This document shows positions 1 to 7,830 of a DNA stretch of 48,627 bases, piece after piece (position 1 is the first letter of the stretch; every line of letters starts with the position of its first letter). The stretch lies in IMG/VR virus record IMGVR_UViG_3300025707_000011, positions 1 through 48,627 of that record; one strand, 5' to 3'. This DNA comes from a virus. A model generated the notes under the pieces. It did not search any database. It saw nothing but the letters and a program-made list of their open reading frames with translations, and was not told the origin of the DNA. A program made the translations under genes and the position numbers.

Positions 1-338
1 ACGCTAAATTAGAACCAAGATATACAACATTAGTTGCTAAAGGTACAGGAACAAATCAAACATTAGATTTTGCAACTGCTACAACTTTTACAGCGACCAT
101 GAACGGAGATGCTACCTTTACAATAACAAACCCTAAACAAGGGCAGGTAGTCGATCTTATAGTTGCGGGTAACTACGCGTTAACACTTGCAATGACAGGT
201 GCTACATTTAATAAAATAGGAACAGTTAATTACGACGGCTCTACAACTAATTTAATACAGATTGTTGTTGCCGATGATGCATCAAGTGAGATATTCTACT
301 ATTCAGTTGCGCCTATAGCGTCAGATACAACACCATAA
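1..338 (+). CDS. 3' end of a virion/tail structural protein (cut by window edge)
   Basis: The reading frame is already open at base 3 and runs to a TAA at 336-338, so the gene begins upstream of the window; the internal ATG at 99 is not a convincing start because the preceding codons read on in the same style. The visible 112 residues are rich in Thr, Ala, Asn and Gly with alternating hydrophobic residues, the texture of a beta-rich tail or fibre domain. The tail ends in ASDTTP. It sits just upstream of the fibre-chaperone-like gene and the tail fibre, so a role as a fibre or baseplate component is likely. I do not recognise a named family from this fragment. Confidence 0.6.
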   Translation, partial: AKLEPRYTTLVAKGTGTNQTLDFATATTFTATMNGDATFTITNPKQGQVVDLIVAGNYALTLAMTGATFNKIGTVNYDGSTTNLIQIVVADDASSEIFYYSVAPIASDTTP

Positions 339-348
339 TAAATAATAT

Positions 349-828
349 ATGAAAGCAGTAAATAATAACGGAAAAATAAAAGTATACGCTTCAGTGCCAG
401 ATTCTTTTCACTCTTCTACAGGTGTGCATATGAATGCAACCAAAATGTCAGCAGAAAAGTTAAAGAATGCAGGAATGTTTGATGTTGTAATAAGTGATGA
501 CTATGATGAAAGAGTTCATACACTGGGCGAAATATATTTTGATTCACCAAACACTGTATTTAGAAAAGATTTAGTTGATAAAACATGGACTGAAACTTTA
601 GGTGAATTAAAAACAAGAAGAATAAACCATTTTAAATCAATAGTCAATTCTAAATTAGCTGAAACGGATTGGTATGTTATTAGAAAAACAGATAACAACG
701 ATGCAATTCCAAGTGATGTGCAAACAGCAAGAACAAGTTTAAGAACACAATCAGCAACTGTTGAAACAGAAATAAATGCTTTACCAGAAAAAAAAGAAGT
801 AGTATTATACGATTTTCCTAATATTTAA
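349..828 (+). CDS. putative tail fibre assembly chaperone-like protein
   Basis: The protein has 159 residues. The N-terminal third is unremarkable. The C-terminal part (about residues 90-150) reads RRINHFKSIVNSKLAETDWY, then a run with D/P, then a helix with ARTSLRTQ. This resembles the pattern R-x-x-x-L-x-x-(T/S)DW...P...R-x-x-L-R found in phage tail assembly chaperones of the pfam16778 type, which help fold or assemble fibres. That assignment is by eye. Such genes usually lie beside the fibre gene, and this one ends five bases before the large tail fibre gene starts. It could also be a minor structural protein. There is no Shine-Dalgarno sequence; the leader is AATAATAT. Confidence 0.5.
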   Translation: MKAVNNNGKIKVYASVPDSFHSSTGVHMNATKMSAEKLKNAGMFDVVISDDYDERVHTLGEIYFDSPNTVFRKDLVDKTWTETLGELKTRRINHFKSIVNSKLAETDWYVIRKTDNNDAIPSDVQTARTSLRTQSATVETEINALPEKKEVVLYDFPNI

Positions 829-832
829 TTAA

Positions 833-3800
833 ATGAGTTTAAATAAAAGATTAATGTCTTCTCAACCCGCTCCATTTGTAGCGAGTGAAAACTTTAAGGT
901 AGTTACTTATACAGGTAATGGTGGAACTCAAAGTATCAACGTAGGGTTTAAGCCAGATTTTGTATGGATTAAGCAAAGAAATGCTAATAATCATCATAGA
1001 CTTTTAGATAGCACAAGGGGAGCAACAAAAATATTATACTCATCACTACAATATGCAGAAGATACAGAAAGCACAGGGTTAACAGCTTTTACATCTACAG
1101 GATTTAATTTAGGTGCACAACAATCTGTTAATGATACTAACGACACGTATGTAGCTTGGTGTTTTAAAGCAAACGGAGGAACTACAAGCAGCAATACTGA
1201 TGGAACGATTACAAGTACAGTACAAGCAAACACAGATGCAGGGTTTTCAATAGCTACTTGGGACGGTAATGGCTCATCAGCAAGTATAGGTCACGGACTG
1301 GGAGTTGCACCTGATATGTTACTGGTAAAAAATTTAGATGGTACTAATTCTTGGATTGTAAGACACAAAGATTTTAATGGCTATTTATCTTTAGAACAAA
1401 GTGCTGCAGGAAGTTCATCTGATGTATTTGGAACTGCACCTGATACTACAAAATATTATTTTAATACTGCAGCAGGGGGTAATGGTTATTTAAGTGGCAA
1501 CACTTATGTTGGTTATTTTTTCGCAGGTATTGATGGGTTTTCAAAGTTTGGCTCATACACAGGTAATGGTTCAGATAACGGCCCGATTGTAGAAACTGGG
1601 TTCGAACCTGCTTTTTTAATGTTCAAAAGAACAGATTCTGCAAGTGCTTGGGTTATGATAGATAATGCAAGAGACCCAAGTAATCCAAGATTAAAATATT
1701 TAATGGCACAAGGATTAAATTCTGAAGCTTCTGATTTAAATGGTGTTGATTTTTTAGCTAATGGATTTCAAATAAAAGATGATTATGCTGATTGGAATAC
1801 TTCGGGAAGTCCTTATATCTATATGGCATTTGCTGCAGACCCTGACACAGAAGCACCAACACTTGCAGATAGTTTTGCAGTAAAAACTTATACTGGTAAT
1901 GGTGGTACACAAAGTATTACAGGTTTAGGATTTAAACCTAATTTGGTTTGGCTGAAAAATAGAACTGATGTAGTAGGAAATAGAATAATTGATAATATAT
2001 GGGGCCCAAATTATTATTTAGAAACTGATACTACTGCGGCAAAAACAGGAGCAGGGACTGCAGGTTTAACTTCTTTTGATAGTGATGGATTTTCTTTAGG
2101 TTTGGGAAATGCACATAATGGAAATGGTGATGCTTTAGTTGCTTGGGCGTGGAAAGCTGATGATAACGAACCTACACTATTTGGTGGTAATGCAAGAGCA
2201 GTATATAAATTTGAGGACAATGCAAATGATGTTAGAGGTAATTACAATGGTACGACTTCAAACATAACTTATACAACTGGAAAGTTTAATAAAGCTGCAG
2301 TTTTTGTTGAAAGTAATAGCAGTGAAATAAATTTTAACAATAGTTTACACGGTTCAACTTTTTCTATGTCTTTTTGGCTGAAAGCTACAGATATGGGTGC
2401 AGGTACATCTGCTACAGCTTATTCGTTATATTCTGCTTGGATAGATGCTAACAATTATTTTAGACCAGTATTGTATGGAGATGGTAAATTATTATTATTG
2501 ACTAAATACGCTGGTACTTTTAAAAGCAATACAACAGCAGCAGGTCTTATAACAGAAAATACTTGGCATCATATTGTGTTTAACTTTACTCCTACAGATA
2601 CTAAAGCTTATGTTGATGGTGTTAATGTTGGTACTTTCCCTACTTACGATTCAATATCTTTTACATCTAAAGCTCTTGGAACAGATAGAGGTACACCAGA
2701 TTTTACAGGGCAAATTGACCAATTAAGATTTTATGATGCGGCATTAATACAAGAAAATGTAACAGCTTTATATGAGGAAACTGCGGCTGACAATGATGAT
2801 TTAACTTTCGGTGCTCCAGGAGAAACTATAATTAGTGCAAACGCCAATGCAGGATTCTCTATTGTAAAATATGAAGGTGATGGTGTATCAGGTAAACAAG
2901 TTCCTCACGGACTTTCAGCAGCACCTGAAATGATAATTTCTAAAAGATTAGATTCTACTAACAACTGGAGTGTGTATCATAAAGATTTAAGTTTAAGTCA
3001 TTCTACATACCCTAATTGGTTGTATTTAAATTTAACAAGTTCAGAACAAAATAGTGTATCAAGTGCAAATCACCCTTATTATGTGAGACCATCAGCTACA
3101 GTAATATATCAAAACACAGGTACAAGCGAAAGTACAAATGTAAGCGGAGGTGATTATATATCTTACTGTTTCCATTCAGTATCAGGATATAGTAAGATTG
3201 GAAGTTATACTGGAACAGGGACAACGAATAGTATAACGGGACTTGGATTTCAACCTGACTGGTTAATGATAAAAAGAGCAACAGGGGGTAGTTCTAATGG
3301 TTGGGTAATATGTGATTCTGTAAGAGGTGTAGGTGTAAATTTAAGAGCAGATACAACTGGTGCTGAAGCAGATGAAAGTGCATACACAACATCATTTGAT
3401 AGTGATGGATTTACATTAGCTCAAGCGGGAGGTAATACAAATGTATCAGGAAGTACTTATATATATATGGCATTCAAAATAAACCAAACTGGTATAATGA
3501 GCTGGCTTGTAATTGCAGGTGGTGCTTCTGGTGGTAGAGATGATGATCGTTCAGGAGGTGGAGGTGGAGCTGGTGGTTTAAGAACTTCTTATGGTTCTAC
3601 ATCCGGTGGTGGTGCAGTAGCAGAAAGCGATATAACTTTAGCAGCAGGAACATATACAATTACTGTTGGCGATGGGGGCACAGCTGTCAGTAGTTTGGAC
3701 GGATATGGAAATGATGGAGGAGACTCTTCTATAGCAGCAACAGGATTAACAACCATCACTTCAACTGGAGGTGGTGGAGGTGGACGGAATCAGACTGGTA

Positions 3801-4303
3801 GAGATGGAGGTTCAGGAGGAGGTGGAGCTCACGGTAGTCAAGCTGGTGGTGGCGGAACAGCTAATCAAGGTTTTGATGGTGGGCAAGGAATAGGAGAATC
3901 TACTTACAACGGTGGTGGAGGTGGAGGTGCTTCTGCGGCTGGTTCAAATAGTAGTTCAAGTGCAGGTGGAGCAGGTGGAGCAGGATTAGCTATAAGTATT
4001 ACAGGAAGTTCTGCAACCTACGCCGGAGGTGGAGGAGGAGGAGGTGGAGGAACCGCTGGTTCTGGAGGCTCTGGTGGTGGAGGTGCTGGAAGTACAACAA
4101 CTGCTACAGCTGGTACAGCAAATACCGGTAGTGGTGGGGGTGGTGCTCAAGGTACATCAGGAGCAGGAGGTTCAGGAGTAGTAATATTAAGATTACTGAC
4201 ATCTGAATATTCAGGTTCAACAACAGGTAGCCCTACTGTAACAACATCAGGAAGCGATACAATATTAAAATTTACATCTAGTGGGACATATGTTCACAGT
4301 TAA
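833..4303 (+). CDS. modular tail fibre / receptor-binding protein with LamG and Gly-rich tip
   Basis: The protein has 1156 residues. Six copies of a related module start near residues 25, 140, 240, 351, 680 and 789; each has a Y/W-x-G-(N/D/T)-G turn followed about 15-25 residues later by P-D/E/N-(F/L/M)-(V/L/M) and a basic K-N/R strand, as in FKPDFVWIKQR and FQPDWLMIKR. The copies alternate between two subtypes. Between copies four and five (about residues 451-648) lies a LamG/concanavalin-like fold, with AVYKFEDNANDVRG at its start and GQIDQLRFYDAAL near its end. From residue 889 to about 1121 the protein is dominated by Gly-Gly-Gly runs, like the Gly_rich_2 domain of phage adhesins, where such loops bind receptors. 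It is most likely the host-recognition fibre. The fold of the repeat is not known to me beyond resemblance to cyanophage fibre domains. Confidence 0.85.
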   Translation: MSLNKRLMSSQPAPFVASENFKVVTYTGNGGTQSINVGFKPDFVWIKQRNANNHHRLLDSTRGATKILYSSLQYAEDTESTGLTAFTSTGFNLGAQQSVNDTNDTYVAWCFKANGGTTSSNTDGTITSTVQANTDAGFSIATWDGNGSSASIGHGLGVAPDMLLVKNLDGTNSWIVRHKDFNGYLSLEQSAAGSSSDVFGTAPDTTKYYFNTAAGGNGYLSGNTYVGYFFAGIDGFSKFGSYTGNGSDNGPIVETGFEPAFLMFKRTDSASAWVMIDNARDPSNPRLKYLMAQGLNSEASDLNGVDFLANGFQIKDDYADWNTSGSPYIYMAFAADPDTEAPTLADSFAVKTYTGNGGTQSITGLGFKPNLVWLKNRTDVVGNRIIDNIWGPNYYLETDTTAAKTGAGTAGLTSFDSDGFSLGLGNAHNGNGDALVAWAWKADDNEPTLFGGNARAVYKFEDNANDVRGNYNGTTSNITYTTGKFNKAAVFVESNSSEINFNNSLHGSTFSMSFWLKATDMGAGTSATAYSLYSAWIDANNYFRPVLYGDGKLLLLTKYAGTFKSNTTAAGLITENTWHHIVFNFTPTDTKAYVDGVNVGTFPTYDSISFTSKALGTDRGTPDFTGQIDQLRFYDAALIQENVTALYEETAADNDDLTFGAPGETIISANANAGFSIVKYEGDGVSGKQVPHGLSAAPEMIISKRLDSTNNWSVYHKDLSLSHSTYPNWLYLNLTSSEQNSVSSANHPYYVRPSATVIYQNTGTSESTNVSGGDYISYCFHSVSGYSKIGSYTGTGTTNSITGLGFQPDWLMIKRATGGSSNGWVICDSVRGVGVNLRADTTGAEADESAYTTSFDSDGFTLAQAGGNTNVSGSTYIYMAFKINQTGIMSWLVIAGGASGGRDDDRSGGGGGAGGLRTSYGSTSGGGAVAESDITLAAGTYTITVGDGGTAVSSLDGYGNDGGDSSIAATGLTTITSTGGGGGGRNQTGRDGGSGGGGAHGSQAGGGGTANQGFDGGQGIGESTYNGGGGGGASAAGSNSSSSAGGAGGAGLAISITGSSATYAGGGGGGGGGTAGSGGSGGGGAGSTTTATAGTANTGSGGGGAQGTSGAGGSGVVILRLLTSEYSGSTTGSPTVTTSGSDTILKFTSSGTYVHS

Positions 4304-4335
4304 AATTAAGTTAAATTAAATTAAATAAATAAATT

Positions 4336-4602
4336 ATGAGTAAAAAAACAAAGAAAATAACAGATAAAGAGCTTGGGGATTTGCAAGCCAAAATAAGTAT
4401 ACTTACTGATTTACAATATAAAATAGGTGCTTCAGAAGTAGAAAAAAATAATTTACTACAATCTTATAGTGTGGCTAAACTAAATTTACGCGATATGCAA
4501 GGAGAATTAAAAGATAAATATGGGCATGTTAGTATAGATATAAAGGGTGGTGATATTACAGAAATAAAAGAGGCAGATGAGCAAGCTGATAAGAAAGATT
4601 AG
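4336..4602 (+). CDS. small coiled-coil protein, unknown function
   Basis: The protein has 88 residues, is highly charged and mostly helical. Residues 10-60 show heptad-like spacing of Leu/Ile (LQAKISILTDLQYKI, LLQSYSVAKLNL) and predict a short coiled coil. The C-terminus is acidic and lysine-rich (EADEQADKKD). No catalytic motif is visible. The leader is a run of TTAAA/TAAA units with no Shine-Dalgarno sequence. The gene overlaps the next one by 26 bases, which suggests translational coupling. Its position between tail fibre and packaging genes gives no clear clue; it could be a chaperone or a minor virion protein. Confidence 0.6.
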   Translation: MSKKTKKITDKELGDLQAKISILTDLQYKIGASEVEKNNLLQSYSVAKLNLRDMQGELKDKYGHVSIDIKGGDITEIKEADEQADKKD

Positions 4603-4798
4603 TGTTGGGAAGGACTATAAAACCGACGCTATGCATTATGCTGTAGGCCAAGAAGTTTATGGAGGGCACACTATATGTGATATATTAGAAGAAGAGAATA
4701 AATTCTGCATATACATTAAAAAGAACAATGATGTATTACCATGGAAAGATTTTAATAAAAACATGGGAATATCTGTAGAATATAATCTTGAATACTAA
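4577..4798 (+). CDS. small conserved marine-phage protein, unknown function
   Basis: The protein has 73 residues and starts at an ATG inside the previous gene. I chose this start rather than the Met at residue 18 because the N-terminal segment RKISVGKDYKTDAMHYAVG reads as part of one small domain, with a pattern I recall from hypothetical proteins of marine phages. The C-terminal part has LPWKDFNKN followed by SVEYNLEY, suggesting a small beta-rich fold. Its stop TAA overlaps the ATG of the next gene (TAATG), so the two are probably translated together. No function can be given. Confidence 0.6.
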   Translation: MSKLIRKISVGKDYKTDAMHYAVGQEVYGGHTICDILEEENKFCIYIKKNNDVLPWKDFNKNMGISVEYNLEY

Positions 4799-5385
4799 TG
4801 AAACCAATACATACTTTTTTAATAACACCAAAAAAAGAAAGATACGACAATATTAAAAAGGTCAATGGTACAGAATTAATATTAAATTCTGGTATAACTG
4901 ATCATAAATTTGTAAGTCGTGAAGCTGTAATACATGAAACACCAATAATAGATGGCAAGCATTTTACTAGAGGCACTGAGCTTTATGTGCATCATAACAT
5001 ATTTCGCCGTTGGCATGACGTTAGAGGTATTGAAAAAAACAGCAAAAGTTATTTTAAAGATAATCTATATTTTTGTGAACTCGATCAAATCTTCCTTTAT
5101 AAACACGAAGGCATCTGGAAAGCAAATCAAGGCTACTGTTTTATAAAACCATTAGCGAGCGAGGATAAGTTCTCTACTAATAAAGAAAAACCTTTAATGG
5201 GTATTGTTAAGCACACCGATGATTCAGGTTTATTAACAATAGGTGAGAAGATAGGTTTTACCCCGGATAGTGAATACGAATTTATAATAAACGGTGAAAG
5301 ATTATACAGGGTAATGACAAAGGAAATTTCAATTAAATATGAATATAAAAAAGAAGAAAGAGAGTATAATCCAAGCTGGTTATAA
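4798..5385 (+). CDS. GroES-like co-chaperonin homologue (putative)
   Basis: The protein has 195 residues. The C-terminal half (about 130-180) has the layout of a GroES beta barrel: MGIVKHTDD, then GEKIGFTPDSEYEF, then INGERLYRVMTKEI, matching the usual 'G-x-V ... G-D-x-V-x-F ... Y ... I-D/N-G-E-x-Y ... I' order. The N-terminal half holds what may be a second, more diverged module ending in YFCELDQIFLYKHEG. Phage GroES-like proteins such as T4 gp31 partner with host GroEL to fold the major capsid protein. The location directly before the terminase genes and in the late operon fits that. The match is by pattern only, and a non-chaperone beta-barrel protein is possible. Confidence 0.5.
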   Translation: MKPIHTFLITPKKERYDNIKKVNGTELILNSGITDHKFVSREAVIHETPIIDGKHFTRGTELYVHHNIFRRWHDVRGIEKNSKSYFKDNLYFCELDQIFLYKHEGIWKANQGYCFIKPLASEDKFSTNKEKPLMGIVKHTDDSGLLTIGEKIGFTPDSEYEFIINGERLYRVMTKEISIKYEYKKEEREYNPSWL

Positions 5386-5611
5386 AGCTGTTGATGAATT
5401 AGTAAAAGTAGCAAAAGAACCAATTGTAGAAACTGATGATGATGTGTCTGCGGATAGATTAAAAAATGCAGCTGCTACAAAAAAGTTAGCTATATTCGAT
5501 GCTCTCGAGATTTTAAATAGAATTGAACAAGAACAAGCTATTTTAGAAAACAAACCTATACAAGATGAAACAAAAGCATTTAGTGGGTTTGCTGAAAAAA
5601 GATCTAAATAA
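5339..5611 (+). CDS. putative terminase small subunit
   Basis: The protein has 90 residues, is helical and charged, and lies immediately before the large terminase gene; the stop and the terL start share bases (TAATG at 5609-5613). The central segment RLKNAAATKKLAIFDALEIL followed by an acidic helix (EQEQAILENK) resembles the short DNA-binding or oligomerisation helices of small terminase proteins in marine phages. The C-terminus FAEKRSK is basic and could contact DNA or TerL. It overlaps the previous gene by 47 bases. The role rests mainly on size and position; no classical helix-turn-helix is obvious. Confidence 0.55.
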   Translation: MNIKKKKESIIQAGYKAVDELVKVAKEPIVETDDDVSADRLKNAAATKKLAIFDALEILNRIEQEQAILENKPIQDETKAFSGFAEKRSK

Positions 5612-7830
5612 TGGGTTATCAACAAACATTATATAAGATTATTGAACCTATTAAGCGAACAACAATACATAGGTTGAATAAAAAGAAAGCTTGGGAATAT
5701 GGTTATAACAAAGAACATGATGTGATTGTTATAAGCAAGACTGGTAGGATTGGTGAAGTATATGAAATACAAAATTTAAAGATTGCATTACCGGAAGTAA
5801 AAGAAGTGTATAGCAAACATAATAAATGGACACCTCATGAATATCCTAGAGAATTAAAAAATATAAAAACAATATTTGACTGGGAAACATACCCTGCTCA
5901 ATTTAAAGAAACATGGCATGTATACATTAATAGAGAATTTACAAGAAGGGAAGAAGGGTATTGGTTCCGTAATAAGGGGGTTGATACTTATATTACTGGC
6001 TCTCATTACAATTACTTGCAGTGGTCCAAGATTGATGTTGGGAAGCCAGACTTTCGAGAAGCAAACAGATTATTCTTTATTTTCTGGGAGGCATGCAAGG
6101 CAGATACAAGATGCTATGGAATATGCTACCTTAAGAATAGACGGTCGGGGTTTAGTTTCATGTCAAGCAGCGAGACAGTTAATCAAGCTACACTCACTTC
6201 AGATGCTAGATTCGGAATCTTATCGAAGACTGGTAGCGATGCAAAGAAGATGTTTACCGACAAGGTCGTCCCAATTTCATTACACTACCCATTCTTCTTT
6301 AAGCCAATACAAGACGGGATGGACCGTCCCAAGACAGAGCTTGCCTACCGTGTCCCAGCATCCAAACTCACAAGGAAGTCCATCACCAGTACAACCAACG
6401 CCTCCAAAGGGAAAGACCTCGACGGGCTCGATACAACGATAGACTGGAAAAACACAGGGGACAACTCATATGATGGTGAAAAGTTAAAATTACTTGTTCA
6501 CGATGAATCTGGTAAATGGGAAAGACCAGATAATATATTAAACAATTGGCGTGTTACAAAAACAACGTTGAGATTAGGAAGCAGGATTATAGGAAAATGT
6601 ATGATGGGATCCACCTCAAACTCTTTAGACAAAGGTGGTGATAACTTTAAAAAATTATATAATGGCTCAGACGTTACAAAAAGAAACCGCAATGGACAGA
6701 CTGGCTCTGGATTATATAGTTTGTTCATACCTATGGAATGGAACTACGAGGGATTCATTGATTCTTATGGATTACCTGTTTTCGAAACACCAAGGGAGGC
6801 ATCCGAAGGACCTCAAGGCGATAAAATCGATATTGGGGTTATAGAGCATTGGCAGAATGAGGTTGATGGACTTAAAAGCGATCAAGACGCATTAAACGAA
6901 CTCTATAGACAATTTCCAAGAACAGAGGAACATGCTTTTAGAGATGAAACAAAAAACAGTATATTTAATTTACAAAAGATATACGAGCAAATAGATTACA
7001 ATAACGATTTAAAAAGTTCAGGCTTTGTGTCTAAAGGTAATTTCCAATGGGAAAATGGTATAAAAGATAGCAAGGTTATATTTATGCCGGAATTAAAAGG
7101 AAGATTTAATATTTCTTGGATTCCACCGGTACAAATGCAAAACATTGTAATAAATAATAGAGGTAGAAAAACTCCAGGAAATGAACACTTAGGGGCTTTT
7201 GGATGTGATAGTTACGATATATCCGGAACGACAGATGGTCAAGGATCTAAAGGAGCATTGCATGGATTGACTAAGTTTAGCTTAGATGAAGCCCCTTCTA
7301 ATAGTTTTTTTCTTGAATATGTATCAAGACCACCAACAGCGGAAATGTTTTTTGAAGATGTATTAATGGCATTAGTATTTTATGGAATGCCACTATTAGC
7401 AGAAAATAATAAACCTAGGCTTTTATATTATTTAAAAAGAAGAGGGTATAGGGGTTATTCAATAAACAGACCGGATAAAATATATAATAAATTATCCGTA
7501 GCGGAAAGGGAAGTAGGGGGTATACCTAATTCATCTGAAGATATAAGACAAGCACACGCAGCGGCTATTGAATCATATATAGATAGATATGTAGGATTAA
7601 AAGAAGATAATAACTATGGAGATCTTTATTTTGATCGTACATTAAATGATTGGGCTTTGTTTGATATAAATAAAAGAACAAAGTTTGATGCGGCAATTAG
7701 CTCAGGTTTAGCAATTATGGCATGCAATAAAAACCTATATAACCCCGCTATAGCTAGAACAACAAAAAAATTAGAATTTGAATTTAAGAAGTACAATAAT
7801 AAAGGTAATTTATCCAAAATATTAAAATAA
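5611..7830 (+). CDS. terL: terminase large subunit (packaging ATPase-nuclease)
   Basis: The protein has 739 residues and drives genome packaging into the prohead and cuts the concatemer. The ATPase has a diverged Walker A at about residues 174-182 (LKNRRSGFS, with GF where classical P-loops have GK), a Walker B at about 294-299 (LLVHDE) and a coupling motif near 330 (CMMGSTSN). The RNase H-like nuclease half begins with an acidic strand near 532 (GCDSYD), and further acidic residues near GDLYFDRTLND could complete the site. The length is at the upper end for the family. An internal stretch, about 6061-6480, is clearly more GC-rich than the rest of the gene (see findings). It is followed after its TAA directly by the portal gene ATG. 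Confidence 0.92.
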   Translation: MGYQQTLYKIIEPIKRTTIHRLNKKKAWEYGYNKEHDVIVISKTGRIGEVYEIQNLKIALPEVKEVYSKHNKWTPHEYPRELKNIKTIFDWETYPAQFKETWHVYINREFTRREEGYWFRNKGVDTYITGSHYNYLQWSKIDVGKPDFREANRLFFIFWEACKADTRCYGICYLKNRRSGFSFMSSSETVNQATLTSDARFGILSKTGSDAKKMFTDKVVPISLHYPFFFKPIQDGMDRPKTELAYRVPASKLTRKSITSTTNASKGKDLDGLDTTIDWKNTGDNSYDGEKLKLLVHDESGKWERPDNILNNWRVTKTTLRLGSRIIGKCMMGSTSNSLDKGGDNFKKLYNGSDVTKRNRNGQTGSGLYSLFIPMEWNYEGFIDSYGLPVFETPREASEGPQGDKIDIGVIEHWQNEVDGLKSDQDALNELYRQFPRTEEHAFRDETKNSIFNLQKIYEQIDYNNDLKSSGFVSKGNFQWENGIKDSKVIFMPELKGRFNISWIPPVQMQNIVINNRGRKTPGNEHLGAFGCDSYDISGTTDGQGSKGALHGLTKFSLDEAPSNSFFLEYVSRPPTAEMFFEDVLMALVFYGMPLLAENNKPRLLYYLKRRGYRGYSINRPDKIYNKLSVAEREVGGIPNSSEDIRQAHAAAIESYIDRYVGLKEDNNYGDLYFDRTLNDWALFDINKRTKFDAAISSGLAIMACNKNLYNPAIARTTKKLEFEFKKYNNKGNLSKILK

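Noticed and set aside
5876-6442. Second + frame of 188 codons inside terL
   Set aside because: It lies wholly within a well-supported terL frame and its translation has no recognisable domain; the open frame is probably due to the GC-rich patch. It is kept only as part of the GC-island finding.
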